Below are positions 44,592 through 53,157 of a DNA stretch of 64,000 nt, piece after piece. Source of the stretch: Kitasatospora sp. NBC_00240 (lineage in GTDB: Bacteria > Actinomycetota > Actinomycetes > Streptomycetales > Streptomycetaceae); contig NZ_JAPEMU010000001.1 in the NCBI RefSeq assembly GCF_026342405.1, forward strand, positions 6,882,001 through 6,946,000, in the 5' to 3' direction. The notes beneath the pieces are model-generated. The model searched no databases. It was given only the letters and a program-made list of their open reading frames with translations, and was not told where the DNA came from. The first letter of the stretch is position 1. Each line of letters begins with the position of its first letter. Both the position numbers and the translations under genes were made by a program.

Positions 44592-44899
44592 CGGTCGGGC
44601 CGGGTGCGTCCCGGCGCCCGCCCCCGAACGGCCCGGCGCCCGCCGCCGTCCGGGGGCGGGCGCCGGTTGCCGTCGGTGTCCGTCCCTCCCCGTGCGCTGC
44701 GGCGCGGCCGCCCCGGCCGGCGGTCCGGAGCATGCCTCGGCTCGGGTGCCGCTCTCCTTGGAACCTCTTCTCCAGTACGGCTGTCTCAGTACTAGAGAAG
44801 AGGTGTGAAGGCATGGGCGGCCGTGCCTCGCCGCTGGATAGGCTGGCCTCCTGGTCCCCGGAGCCCTTCCGGCAACACCGACGAGAGCTGGAGTCAGCC
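44592..44899. other. trpD upstream region
   Basis: 308 bases with a strong AT-rich hairpin at 44763-44804 and a TAGGCT hexamer at 44839-44844 that may be the trpD -10. An ATG at 44813 is in frame with trpD and would add 29 residues, but they lie outside the family fold. No trp leader peptide with tandem Trp codons is present. Confidence 0.5.
44763..44804. repeat. AT-rich inverted repeat upstream of trpD
   Basis: ACCTCTTCTC-CAGTAC and GTAC-TAGAGAAGAGGT pair over 16 positions with one mismatch (C/A) around a ten-base loop. It is the least GC-rich stem in the window. It could terminate the receiver gene or be a binding site; there is no U-tract. Confidence 0.7.
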
Positions 44900-45976
44900 A
44901 TGGTGAACGCGCACCCTGCGAACGGCGGCAACGACCCCGTGCAGGTGGTCCGCGTCTGGCCGGATCTCCTGTCCGCGCTGCTGAGGGGTGAGGACCTCAC
45001 CCAGGACGACACGGCCTGGGCGATGGACCAGATCATGACCGGTGCGGCGAGCCCCGCGCAGGTGGCCGGCTTCATGGTGGCGCTGCGGGCCAAGGGCGAG
45101 ACGGTCGACGAGATCACCGGCCTGGTCGACGCGATGTACGCGCACGCCGAGCCGCTGCACATCCCCGGCCCGGCCGTCGACATCGTGGGCACCGGCGGTG
45201 ACCGTGCCAAGACCGTCAACATCTCCACCATGTCGGCGATCGTCGCGGCCGCCGCGGGCGCCAAGGTGGTCAAGCACGGCAACCGCGCCGCCTCCTCGGC
45301 GAGCGGCTCCTCGGACGTGCTGGAGAAGCTCGGCATCAGACTCGACCTGCGGGCCGCGCGGGTCGCCGAGATCGCCGACGAGGTCGGCCTGACCTTCTGC
45401 TTCGCGGCGAAGTTCCACCCGGCCATGCGGCACGCCGCCACCGCCCGGGCCGAGCTCGGCGTACCGACGGCCTTCAACATCCTCGGCCCGCTCACCAACC
45501 CGGCCCGGGTGACCGCCCACGCGGTCGGCTGCTTCGACACCCGGCTGGCCGGGCTGATCGCCGGCGTGCTGGCCCGGCGCGGCTCCACCGCCCTCGTCTT
45601 CCGCGGCGACGACGGCCTGGACGAGCTGACCATCTCCACCACCTCGCGGGTCTGGATCGTGCAGGGCGGCGTGGTCACCGAGACCTCCTTCGACCCGCGC
45701 GAGGTCGGCATCGAGCTGGTCGGCCTCGAAGCGCTGCGCGGGGCGGACGCCGCCTACAACGCGGACGTCGCGCGCCGGCTGCTGGCCGGGGAGCCCGGAC
45801 CCGTCCGGGACGCCGTCCTGCTGAACACCGCGGCCGCGCTGGTGGCGCTGGACCTCACCGAGGCGCCGCTGGCCGAGCAGCTCGCGGCCGGGATGGAGCG
45901 GGCCGCCGAGGCGGTCGACTCGGGTGCGGCGCAGTCGCTGCTGAAGCACTGGGCCGAGGCCAGCAGCCGGCCCTGA
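44900..45976 (+). CDS. trpD: Anthranilate phosphoribosyltransferase
   Basis: 358 residues from ATG 44900 with GGAG eight bases upstream. The glycine-rich PRPP site is [20 protein letters not shown], followed by [38 protein letters not shown] and [11 protein letters not shown], all diagnostic of TrpD. The enzyme transfers phosphoribose to anthranilate in tryptophan synthesis. It stands alone here; linkage of trpD to ctaE-qcrCAB rather than to other trp genes is also seen in M. tuberculosis (Rv2192c). Confidence 0.97.
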   Translation: MVNAHPANGGNDPVQVVRVWPDLLSALLRGEDLTQDDTAWAMDQIMTGAASPAQVAGFMVALRAKGETVDEITGLVDAMYAHAEPLHIPGPAVDIVGTGGDRAKTVNISTMSAIVAAAAGAKVVKHGNRAASSASGSSDVLEKLGIRLDLRAARVAEIADEVGLTFCFAAKFHPAMRHAATARAELGVPTAFNILGPLTNPARVTAHAVGCFDTRLAGLIAGVLARRGSTALVFRGDDGLDELTISTTSRVWIVQGGVVTETSFDPREVGIELVGLEALRGADAAYNADVARRLLAGEPGPVRDAVLLNTAAALVALDLTEAPLAEQLAAGMERAAEAVDSGAAQSLLKHWAEASSRP

Positions 45977-46196
45977 CCGGCCCGCCGACCGGACGGCGAC
46001 CACCCGGGCGGCGACCGGCCACCGATCAGTGACACCTCGCCCGGCCGAGGCCAGCCGTCGGCGCGCGTCCGGGAGCCGGACCGCTCAGGTGGCCACAGCC
46101 GGGCCGGCGCCCAGGCGTTCGAGGCCCGCGGAGCATTGCTGCGCGGGCCTTCGCCCTGCCCCGGCGCCCGTCCGCGTCCACATACCGGACTGCTGT
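45977..46196. other. trpD 3' gap
   Basis: About 220 bases before the riboswitch promoter. GC-rich, with no ORF content and no clear terminator hairpin. Short direct GGCGACC repeats occur at 45990-46020. Confidence 0.35.
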
Positions 46197-46225
46197 TTGA
46201 CCACCAGGCGGGCGCCGCCTAGAGT
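46197..46225 (+). promoter_or_regulatory. Promoter of the SAM-IV riboswitch transcript
   Basis: TTGACC (46197-46202), 17-base spacer, TAGAGT (46220-46225). Both boxes match the Streptomyces vegetative (HrdB) consensus. A start near 46232 falls exactly at the 5' end of the aptamer. Confidence 0.8.
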
Positions 46226-46233
46226 CTTCGCCA

Positions 46234-46351
46234 GGTCATGAGTGACAGCGACAAGCCCCAGCTTGCTGTCCGGCAACCCTCCGTCCGTGGCGGGGTGCCC
46301 TGGGTGAGGACCGGGTCACGCGGCAGTCCGTCCGCGTGGCAAGCGCGGACC
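46234..46351 (+). ncRNA. SAM-IV riboswitch aptamer
   Basis: The segment matches the conserved SAM-IV core almost base for base: GGTCATGAGTG at the 5' end, AAGCCCCAGCTTGCTG, TCCGGCAACCCTCC, GGCGGGGTGCCCTGGGTGA-GGACC, and the 3' GGCAAGCGCGGACC pseudoknot strand after a variable hairpin. This class is largely restricted to actinomycetes and binds S-adenosylmethionine. It lies in the leader of the PLP enzyme gene at 46404. Confidence 0.92.
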
Positions 46352-46365
46352 ACCGGTGTATTTCG

Positions 46366-46397
46366 GCACTCCCGGGGTCCTGACCTCAGAGGAGTGC
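46366..46397 (+). promoter_or_regulatory. Shine-Dalgarno sequestering hairpin (expression platform)
   Basis: GCACTCC (46366-46372) is complementary to GGAGTGC (46391-46397), which contains the GGAG ribosome site of the downstream gene. A riboswitch that stabilises this stem would turn translation off when SAM is plentiful. The mechanism is inferred from pairing. Confidence 0.6.
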
Positions 46398-46403
46398 ATC
46401 CCC

Positions 46404-47768
46404 ATGTCTGTGACCACCGATCTCTGCGCCCCGCTCGCCGTCCTCGGCCACGACGTCCAGGTCCCGCTGGTCAACGGCGAGAAGGTGGCCTACGCCGCCC
46501 TCGACTACGCCGCCAGCTCCCCGGCGCTCCAGCGGGTCTGGGACGACGTCGCCGCCTACGCCCCCTACTACGGCAGCGTGCACCGCGGCGCCGGCTACCT
46601 CTCGCAGCTCTCCACCGACCTGTTCGAGCAGAGCCGCCGCACCGTCGAGGAGTTCCTCGACCTGCGCGAGGGCGACCAGGTGGTCTTCACCCGCGCCACC
46701 ACCGACTCGCTGAACCTGCTGGCGGGCGCGCTGCCGGCCGGCACCCGGGTCTTCGTCTTCGAGACCGAGCACCACGCCTCGCTGCTGCCCTGGCGCCGCG
46801 AGGGCCTGACCGTCGACTACCTGCGCGCCCCCCGCTCGCACGCCGAGGCGGTCGCCGCGCTGGACGAGGCGCTGGCCGGCGCGGGCGAGGGCCCGAAGCT
46901 GTTCTGCGTCACCGGCGCCTCCAACGTCACCGGCGAGCTGTGGCCGGTCGCCGAGCTCGCCCGCACCGCCCACCGGTACGGCGCCCGGATCGTCCTGGAC
47001 GCCGCCCAGCTCGCGCCGCACCACCGGGTCTCGGTCCGCGAGCTGGACGTGGACTGGGTCGCCTTCTCCGGCCACAAGCTGTACGCGCCGTTCGGCTCGG
47101 GCGTGCTGGCCGGCCGCAGCGACTGGCTGGACGCCGCGGAGCCGTACCTGGCCGGCGGCGGCGCCACCCGCACCGTGGCCCGTGAGGTGGACGGCTCGGT
47201 CGCCGTCGAGTGGAACTCCGGCCCGGCCCGGCACGAGGCCGGCTCCCCGAACGTGATCGGCGCCTACGCCGTCGCCGCGGCCTGCCGGGCGCTGACCGAG
47301 GCCGGCTTCGACGCGCTGGAGGCCCGTGAGCAGCAGCTGATCGCCCGCCTCAAGGCCGGCCTGGCCGAGATCCCCGAGGTCAAGGTGCTCAGCCTGTTCG
47401 GTGAGGACTCCGCCCGGGTGGGCGTGCTCTCCTTCGTCGTCCAGGGCTGGAACAGCTCGCACTTCTCGGCGGCGCTCTCCGCCGAGTACGGCATCGGCGT
47501 GCGCGACGGGCTGTTCTGTGCCCACCCGCTGGTGCGCACCCTGCTCGGTGGCGAGGAGGCCACGCCGTCCGAGTGCGGCGCGCCGGAGGCCTCGCTGCCC
47601 GGCGAGCGCAGTCTGAACGCGATCCGGGTCAGCTTCGGCGCCGGCACCCCGGACGAGCACCTGGACCGGTTCCTGACCGCCGTCCGCGAGCTGGTCACCG
47701 ACGGCGCGGCCTGGAACTACCGCAGCGAGGGCGGCCGCTGCGTCGCCGACACCCGCCGGGCCGGCTGA
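46404..47768 (+). CDS. Aminotransferase class V / cysteine desulfurase-like PLP enzyme
   Basis: 454 residues from ATG 46404. Fold-type I: YAALDYAASSPALQRVWDD, GSVHRGAGYLSQLSTDLFEQ, FTRATTDSLNLLAGAL, FETEHHASLLPWRR, VTGASNVTGELWPV, IVLDAAQLAPHH, and the PLP lysine in FSGHKLYAPFGSGVLAG. The C-terminal domain has cysteines in GLFCAHPLVR and PSECGAPEAS. It resembles SufS/CsdA-type desulfurases but lacks the standard SGxxC loop where expected, so it may be a lyase of another sulfur compound. Control by a SAM riboswitch places it in methionine or sulfur metabolism. Confidence 0.88.
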   Translation: MSVTTDLCAPLAVLGHDVQVPLVNGEKVAYAALDYAASSPALQRVWDDVAAYAPYYGSVHRGAGYLSQLSTDLFEQSRRTVEEFLDLREGDQVVFTRATTDSLNLLAGALPAGTRVFVFETEHHASLLPWRREGLTVDYLRAPRSHAEAVAALDEALAGAGEGPKLFCVTGASNVTGELWPVAELARTAHRYGARIVLDAAQLAPHHRVSVRELDVDWVAFSGHKLYAPFGSGVLAGRSDWLDAAEPYLAGGGATRTVAREVDGSVAVEWNSGPARHEAGSPNVIGAYAVAAACRALTEAGFDALEAREQQLIARLKAGLAEIPEVKVLSLFGEDSARVGVLSFVVQGWNSSHFSAALSAEYGIGVRDGLFCAHPLVRTLLGGEEATPSECGAPEASLPGERSLNAIRVSFGAGTPDEHLDRFLTAVRELVTDGAAWNYRSEGGRCVADTRRAG

Positions 47769-47778
47769 CCGCGGGAGC

Positions 47779-47806
47779 CACCCGGCCGGAGCGGTCCGGC
47801 CGGGTG
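47779..47806. terminator. Bidirectional terminator
   Basis: CACCCGGCCGGA and its complement form a 12-bp stem with a GCGG loop, 11 bases after the PLP-enzyme stop and before the convergent Lrp-domain gene. Confidence 0.75.
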
Positions 47807-47879
47807 CCGGGGGCGGCCTGGGAGCCCGGCCACCCGCCCGGCCGGCTCTCCCGGCCGCCTGAGCCGCGTGGGTCGCCGG

Positions 47880-48161
47880 CTACTCGCCCAGGCCGAGGGC
47901 GAAGGCGGCCTCCAGGTCGTGCTGGGAGTACGTACGGAAGGCGATCTGGGTCTCGGTGTGCTCCACGCCCGGCACCTTGTTGAGCTGACCGGGGATCACG
48001 TCCGCCAGGTCGTCGTGCCGGCGCACCCGGACCATCGCCACCAGGTCGTACCCACCGGTCACCGAGTAGACCTCGCTGACACCCTCGATGGCCGTGATCG
48101 CCTCGGCGATCTCCGGGATGCGGTCGACGGTGGTCTTGATCAGGACGATGGCGGTGATCAC
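47880..48161 (-). CDS. Stand-alone Lrp/AsnC ligand-binding (RAM) domain protein
   Basis: 93 residues from GTG 48161 with AAAGGAG seven bases upstream. VITAIVLIKTTVDRIPEIAEAITAIEGVSEVYSVTGGYDLVAMVRV is a complete RAM domain (babbab), ending with TETQIAFRTYSQHDLEAAF. There is no DNA-binding helix-turn-helix. Such proteins oligomerise and bind amino acids, and may modulate full-length Lrp regulators. It lies 120 bases downstream of the rhomboid gene on the same strand, behind a hairpin. Confidence 0.9.
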   Translation of the reverse strand: MITAIVLIKTTVDRIPEIAEAITAIEGVSEVYSVTGGYDLVAMVRVRRHDDLADVIPGQLNKVPGVEHTETQIAFRTYSQHDLEAAFALGLGE

Positions 48162-48247
48162 TCTGCTGCTCCTTTGTGGGGTGCGGCCAGCGTAGCCGCC
48201 GCCCCGCCCGCCGTCAGTGCGCCCGCGCGGCCCGGCGATCGGGCGAC

Positions 48248-48279
48248 CCGGCGGCCCCGGGCCGGTCCGGGGCCGCCGG
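48248..48279 (-). terminator. Rhomboid gene terminator
   Basis: A perfect 13-bp stem (CCGGCGGCCCCGG) around a GCCGGT loop that begins one base after the rhomboid stop. It would reduce read-through into the RAM-domain gene. Confidence 0.7.
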
Positions 48280-48280
48280 C

Positions 48281-49099
48281 TCAGCCGGTCCGGCGCAGGC
48301 GGGGGCGGCGCCACGGCGAGCGCGGGTAGGCGGCCCAGGTGAAGAGGAAGCCCGCCGTGAAGCCGATCACGTGCACCAGGTACGCCACGCTGCCCGGGCC
48401 CGGCGGCTGCCCGCCGCCGTCCAGGCCGGTGGAGCGCACCGACCACCACTGCAGGGCGAACCAGAGGCCCAGCACCAGCCAGGCGGGGAAGCGCAGCGGC
48501 AGGAACAGGAACAGCGGCACCAGCGTGGTCACCCGGGCCCTCGGGTACAGCCGCAGGTAGCCGCCGAGCACGGCCGCGATCGCCCCCGAGGCGCCGATCA
48601 GCACCCGGTCCGATCCAACCGAGTGCGCCTGCGCCAGCGCGTAGCCGTAGGTGGCGAGGGCGCCGGCCGCCAGGTAGAAGAGCAGGAAGCGGACCCGCCC
48701 GAGGCGCTCCTCCACGCCGGTGCCGAAGACGTAGAGGAACAGCATGTTGCCGAGCAGGTGAAGCCAGCCGGCGTGCAGGAACAGCGAGCTGAGCACCGAG
48801 AGCGCCGGGGACTTGCCCGGCGTGGGGGCCAGCACGCAGCCCGGCGGCTGGACGATCCGCCCGGCCGTCAGCGGACGGTGCTCCAGCAGTTCTGCCGGCA
48901 CCGCCCCCCAGCGCTGTTCGAAGCGCTGCTCGGCGCAGATCCGGGCCTGGCCGGTGCCGAACAGCGGGTTGAGGCCGGCCGCCGGGCCGAGCAGGAACAC
49001 CAGCGTGTTGAGGGCGATCAGGGCGTACGTGACGACCGGTGCGGGGACGGCCGGACGCCCGTCCCGCGCACCGGTGTGGTCGAGGACCGGGATCGCCAT
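48281..49099 (-). CDS. Rhomboid family intramembrane serine protease
   Basis: 272 residues from ATG 49099; ATG 49111 is an alternative. Six or so membrane helices. Landmarks are LFLHAGWLHLLGNMLFLYVFGTGVEERLG (L1 loop and second helix), the catalytic serine in LIGASGAIAAVLGGYLR, and the catalytic histidine in YLVHVIGFTAGFLFTWA. Rhomboids cleave transmembrane segments of other proteins in the membrane. The L1 loop (about 65-110) includes two cysteines (ICAEQRF and PGCVLAP). It is divergent from the zinc-ribbon gene. Confidence 0.92.
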   Translation of the reverse strand: MAIPVLDHTGARDGRPAVPAPVVTYALIALNTLVFLLGPAAGLNPLFGTGQARICAEQRFEQRWGAVPAELLEHRPLTAGRIVQPPGCVLAPTPGKSPALSVLSSLFLHAGWLHLLGNMLFLYVFGTGVEERLGRVRFLLFYLAAGALATYGYALAQAHSVGSDRVLIGASGAIAAVLGGYLRLYPRARVTTLVPLFLFLPLRFPAWLVLGLWFALQWWSVRSTGLDGGGQPPGPGSVAYLVHVIGFTAGFLFTWAAYPRSPWRRPRLRRTG

Positions 49100-49302
49100 G
49101 CCGGGGAGCATTCCTCGGGCGCGCGGCGGCGACACCGCGCTGTACTGCGTGTGGGTGACCGGGAGGCGATCCGGACCGGTGACGAGCGAGGACGGCCCAG
49201 GCAATAGGCTTGGCCCGGGCATTCCCCGCCTCCCGCCGCCGACGCCGGGCTCCGGGGGGAGCGCCTCCCGCCCAGACCAGGGAACTGCCGAGAGGACCCC
49301 CG

Positions 49303-49560
49303 ATGACCGTCCCCGCCCTGACCGCCGAGACCCGTTGGCGCTGCACGCTGTGCGGCAATCTGACCCGCTTCGACGTGACCCGCACCGCGAAGGTCGTCGA
49401 GTACCTGCACTTCGACCTGGCGGGCGACTCCAAGGTCGAGGAGACCGAGGTGCTGGCCGAGACCGTCGAGTCGGTGCGCTGCCGCTGGTGCAACGCGGTG
49501 GACCAGGTCGAGCTGGTGGACCGCCCGGGTGCCGAGGCCGAGGCCGCCGAGCAGGCCTGA
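49303..49560 (+). CDS. Small zinc-ribbon-like protein
   Basis: 85 residues from ATG 49303, GAGAGGA upstream. It has two CxxC pairs, WRCTLCGNLTRFDVTRT and VRCRWCNAVDQVEL, about 40 residues apart, which should bind one zinc in a ribbon fold. The strands between (KVVEYLHFDLAGDSKVEETEVL) are acidic. The family is conserved in actinobacteria without a known role. A TAGGCT hexamer at 49205-49210 may be the -10. It lies upstream of the NYN-domain gene on the same strand. Confidence 0.85.
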   Translation: MTVPALTAETRWRCTLCGNLTRFDVTRTAKVVEYLHFDLAGDSKVEETEVLAETVESVRCRWCNAVDQVELVDRPGAEAEAAEQA

Positions 49561-49781
49561 CCCGCCGAGCAGGACCGACCCACCGGCCGGGGCCGATCAT
49601 CCCGGCCCGGGGGTCGGTCGGCCGGGCCGGCCCCGGGGACACCGCCCGGGGCCCCGGCGGCCCGGGCGCCCCTCGCGGGCCGGGCGCCCCTCAGCCGCGG
49701 GAGTGTGGCGTGGCGCGGGGTGGGGCACCGTACAGGGACAATTGCAGAGAGCGGTGAGTTTCAGGGCAGCGGCAGCCGGCC

Positions 49782-51353
49782 GTGAGCACTCCGCAGAACA
49801 GGATCGGAGCCGAGGACGTGGTGGACGCAGCGAGGGAGCCCGCCGGACCGCAGGGGCGGCCGCCCGCTGTGGACGCCCGGCCCCCGGACGCGGTCGAGGC
49901 CGTCCCGGCCGGTGCTGAGACCACGGACGGGGACATCGCCCCGGACGCCGACCCGGCCGTGCCCGCGGCCGGCGCGGACACCGGCGCCGACCTGGCCGAG
50001 GGCGGGGCGCCCCCGGGCGAGGACGACGCGGAGGCACGGACGGTCGAGCAGCTCGACCGCCCGCTGCCCGAGGGCGTCCGCCGCCGGGTGGTCGGTATCG
50101 CCGCCGACGCGCTGGGCGGCCTGCCGGTCGCCGAACTGCCGCTCTCGCTCCGCCAGTACGCCAAGTTCACGCCGGCCCGGCGGGCCAAGTACGCGGCCAC
50201 GGCGCTGGCCGCCGCGCTGGAGTCCGAGCCCGCGTTCCGGGTGCGGATAGCGGACCGGCTGAGGCTGGGCCAGCCCGACCTGGTGAAGGCGCTGGAGGCC
50301 GGCACCGTGCCCGGCGCCGCCGACCCGATGGACGTCGCCACCGCCGCCTACCTGCTGCGCCCGCACGGCTGGGCCCGGCTGGTCGAGCAGGCGGGGGAGC
50401 TCGCCGAGCGGGCCGGCGCCGAGGGCGCGGCCGCCGAGTCGGCCCGGCTGGCCGAGAAGCTGCAGGCGGAACTGGCCGAGCTGCGAGCCGCCGCGCGGAC
50501 CGACCTCGAGCGCCAGCGCGCCGAGTCGGAGAGCGTGCGCAAGGAGGCGGAGTCGCTGCGTAAGAAGGTGCGCTCGCTGGAGAGCGACACCCGGCGGGCG
50601 CAGGCCGAGACCCGCAAGCTGGCCGCCGAACTGGAGGCGCTGCGCGGCTCGTCGACCGCCGAGCGCAGCGCCGCCGACAGCGAGGCCCGGCGGCTCAAGC
50701 ACCGGATCTCCGAACTGGAGACGGCGGTCGAGCACGGCCGGCGCTCGGCCCGCGAGGGGCGCAGCGTGGAGGACATGCGGCTGCGGCTGCTGCTCGACAC
50801 CGTCCTGCAGTCGGCGCAGGGGCTGCAGCGGGAGCTGGCGCTGCCGGTCGCCCGGATCCACCCGGCCGACCTGGTGGAGGCGGTGGAGCCGGCCTCGGCC
50901 TCGCCGCACGACGTGGCCCGCCGGGCGCTCGCCGAGGACGATCCGGCGCTGCTGGACCAGCTGCTGGCGATCCCGCAGGTCCATCTGGTGGTGGACGGCT
51001 ACAACGTCACCAAGACCGGCTACCCCTCGCTGCCGCTGGAACAGCAGCGGATCCGGCTGCTCGGCGGGCTGGCGATGCTGGCGCAGCGCACCCAGGCGGA
51101 GGTCACCTGCGTCTTCGACGGCCAGGACCTCGACGTCCCGGTGATCATGGCGCCGCCCCGCGGGGTCAGGGTGCGGTTCAGCCGGACGGGGGAGACGGCG
51201 GACGAGCTGATCCGCCGGCTGGTGCGGGCCGAGCCGCAGGGGCGGCCGGTGGTGGTGGTCTCCACCGACCGGGAGGTCGCGGACGGCGTGCGCAACGCCG
51301 GCGCGCGCCCGGTGGCCTCCGTCCTGCTGCTCAACCGGCTGGCCCGGGCCTGA
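49782..51353 (+). CDS. NYN (YacP-like) domain RNA-binding/nuclease protein
   Basis: 523 residues from GTG 49782. An N-terminal acidic disordered region (1-95), a conserved helical module (GVRRRVVGIAADALGGLPVAELPLSLRQYAKFTPAR, about 95-225), a coiled coil (about 225-330; LEKL/AELRAA-type heptads, RQRAESESVRKEAESLRKKV) and a C-terminal YacP NYN domain (HLVVDGYNVTKTGYPSLPLEQQR, EVTCVFDGQDL, RFSRTGETADELIRRL, VVSTDREVADGVRNAGA). The clustered aspartates are those of the PIN/NYN nuclease fold. YacP of B. subtilis (Rae1) cleaves mRNA in the ribosome; whether this one does is unknown. Confidence 0.9.
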   Translation: MSTPQNRIGAEDVVDAAREPAGPQGRPPAVDARPPDAVEAVPAGAETTDGDIAPDADPAVPAAGADTGADLAEGGAPPGEDDAEARTVEQLDRPLPEGVRRRVVGIAADALGGLPVAELPLSLRQYAKFTPARRAKYAATALAAALESEPAFRVRIADRLRLGQPDLVKALEAGTVPGAADPMDVATAAYLLRPHGWARLVEQAGELAERAGAEGAAAESARLAEKLQAELAELRAAARTDLERQRAESESVRKEAESLRKKVRSLESDTRRAQAETRKLAAELEALRGSSTAERSAADSEARRLKHRISELETAVEHGRRSAREGRSVEDMRLRLLLDTVLQSAQGLQRELALPVARIHPADLVEAVEPASASPHDVARRALAEDDPALLDQLLAIPQVHLVVDGYNVTKTGYPSLPLEQQRIRLLGGLAMLAQRTQAEVTCVFDGQDLDVPVIMAPPRGVRVRFSRTGETADELIRRLVRAEPQGRPVVVVSTDREVADGVRNAGARPVASVLLLNRLARA

Positions 51354-51647
51354 GCCGGGCCGGTCCGCTGCCGGCCGAACGCCTGGGCGGCGGTCCCGGG
51401 CCCCGTGGGGGGTGCGGGCCGGCGCGTCGGGCGGCCCGGGGCCCGGATGCCGGGCGGCCGGCCTTGACAGCTGGTCAGGGCCTGGACGGCGGGAGTGTGT
51501 GGGTCAGGTGAATTCCCGGCCGAGGCCTCAAGTTGGTGGCCCTGCGGGAGTGGCGGAATGCGCTGATCTTCACTAGGGTCTGGCGTCAAACCTATTTTCC
51601 GGATACTCACTCGTTCGGGTGAGCCCGCAGGAAGAAGGAGCCGGTCC
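51354..51647. other. Upstream region of the first NlpC/P60 gene
   Basis: 294 bases. A TAGGGT -10-like hexamer lies at 51574-51579, giving a ~70-base leader. The leader contains CTCAC-TCGTTCG-GGTGAG (51608-51625). The c-di-AMP aptamer signature seen before the second paralogue is absent. Confidence 0.5.
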
Positions 51648-52682
51648 TTGGCCTCCCACCGCCGTCCGAAGCAGCCGAGCCGCGCGCGGGTGACCGTGCT
51701 CACCGCTGCCGCCGCGACCGCGGTCGCCCTGTCCGCCCAGATGAGCGCGCACGCCGCGCCCACCACGCCCTCCAAGAAGGAGGACGTGAAGGCGCAGGTC
51801 GACAAGCTCAACGAGGAGCAGGAGCAGGCCGCCGAGCGCTACAACGGCGCCAAGGAGCGGGCCGACCAGCTTCGCAAGCAGGCGGACCAGATCCAGGACC
51901 AGGTGGCCCGGGGCCAGGACCAGATGACCCACCTTCAGGCGGGCCTGGCCGAGGTGGCGGGCGAGCAGTACCGCACCGGCGGCATCGACCCGTCCGTCCA
52001 GCTGATGCTCGCCTCGGACCCGTCCGGCTACCTCCAGCAGGCGACCAGCGTCCAGCAGGCCACCTCCAGCCAGGCGGAGGCGCTGAAGGGTCTGCAGGAC
52101 CAGCAGCGCCGGCTCGACCAGCAGAAGATCGAGGCCGCGGCAATCCTCTCCTCGCTGGACGAGACCACCCGGGACCTGAACCAGGCCAAGGCGGACGTCA
52201 ACAAGAAGCTCCAGGAGGCGAACGCGCTGCTGAACTCGCTCAGCGCCGCGGACCGCGCCTCGGTGGTCCAGGGCGACGGCCGCGCCTCCCGCGACTCCGT
52301 CCGGGTGGACCTCGGCTCGCTGCCGCAGGCCGCCGGTTACGCCGGTGTCGCCGTGGCCAACGCGATGAGCAAGCAGGGTGCCAGGTACGTCTGGGGCGCC
52401 ACCGGGCCGAGCACCTTCGACTGCTCGGGCCTGATGGTGTGGGCGTACGGCCAGGCCGGCGTCTCGCTGCCGCGCACCTCGCAGTCCCAGGGCAACGTCG
52501 GCGTGCGCGTGCCCTCGCTCGCCGAGGCCCAGCCGGGCGACCTGGTCGTCTACGGCTCCGACCGCCACCACGTCGGGATGTACATCGGCAACGGGCTGGT
52601 GGTGCACGCGCCGCACACCGGCGACGTGGTCAAGGTGATGAAGGCCGACGCGATGCCGATCAACACCATCCGCCGGGTCTGA
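51648..52682 (+). CDS. Secreted NlpC/P60 (C40) peptidoglycan endopeptidase, paralogue 1
   Basis: 344 residues from TTG 51648 with GAAGGAG eight bases upstream. A signal peptide (VTVLTAAAATAVALSAQMSAHA) ends near residue 37. A long coiled coil follows (about 45-220; VKAQVDKLNEEQEQAAERYNG), then the catalytic domain with RYVWGATGPSTFDCSGLMVWAYGQ. Cys259 is the nucleophile, and HHVGMYIGNG and VVHAPH supply the histidines. It should cut D-gamma-glutamyl-meso-DAP bonds in the wall. Coiled-coil NlpC/P60 proteins resemble mycobacterial RipA/Rv2190c. The three paralogues here probably arose by tandem duplication. Confidence 0.93.
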   Translation: MASHRRPKQPSRARVTVLTAAAATAVALSAQMSAHAAPTTPSKKEDVKAQVDKLNEEQEQAAERYNGAKERADQLRKQADQIQDQVARGQDQMTHLQAGLAEVAGEQYRTGGIDPSVQLMLASDPSGYLQQATSVQQATSSQAEALKGLQDQQRRLDQQKIEAAAILSSLDETTRDLNQAKADVNKKLQEANALLNSLSAADRASVVQGDGRASRDSVRVDLGSLPQAAGYAGVAVANAMSKQGARYVWGATGPSTFDCSGLMVWAYGQAGVSLPRTSQSQGNVGVRVPSLAEAQPGDLVVYGSDRHHVGMYIGNGLVVHAPHTGDVVKVMKADAMPINTIRRV

Positions 52683-53075
52683 CGCACCGGGAGGCGCGGG
52701 CCGGGCGCGGTTAGCGCCCGGCCCCCTCGCCGTCCGGGCCGAGCGGGCCGGGCCCCGGGTGCGGGGGGTCACCTGATGCGTCCGGGCGCGGCGAGCGTCG
52801 GACCGCCGGGGCGGGCGGTGCCGTAGGGACTCCCGGGAGCGGGTGAGGTCCTGCCGAACGGGCGACAACGGGCCCATTTCGGACATTTGTTGATTGTTTG
52901 CCACCTTCGACATGCCCGGGCGCCCCGACATCCCGCTGTGATCTGGAACACGTGCCCCCGGGGTCCCTGGCGACCACATGATGAAAAACCATCAGCCCAG
53001 GGTGGACGGATGGTCACATCCGGTCATAATCACAATCGAACTTGGGTGGAGTTCCAACTTTTTTCCTACAACGAT
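52683..53075. other. Gap between NlpC/P60 paralogues 1 and 2, 5' part
   Basis: After the terminator at 52698-52724 there are about 350 bases without a supported gene. The 52860-53075 part is unusually AT-rich for this genome and contains a TGATG-AAAAAC-CATCA inverted repeat at 52979-52994. It leads to the promoter at 53076. Confidence 0.45.
52698..52724 (+). terminator. Terminator after NlpC/P60 paralogue 1
   Basis: GGGCCGGGCGC pairs perfectly (11 bp) with GCGCCCGGCCC around GGTTA, 16 bases past the stop. Confidence 0.75.
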
Positions 53076-53105
53076 TTGAACGGATCACGGTTTCGTTACT
53101 AGGGT
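53076..53105 (+). promoter_or_regulatory. Promoter of the c-di-AMP riboswitch transcript
   Basis: TTGAAC (53076-53081), 18-base spacer, TAGGGT (53100-53105). This is close to the Streptomyces vegetative consensus and lies about 50 bases before the aptamer. Confidence 0.7.
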
Positions 53106-53157
53106 CATGCCTCGAACCACCGCGCAGTCGATCACCCAGCCTGGGTGGCGGCGGGGG

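Noticed and set aside
44592-44899. Tryptophan attenuator with leader peptide before trpD
   Set aside because: No short ORF with consecutive Trp codons precedes the hairpin and there is no competing terminator with a U-tract.
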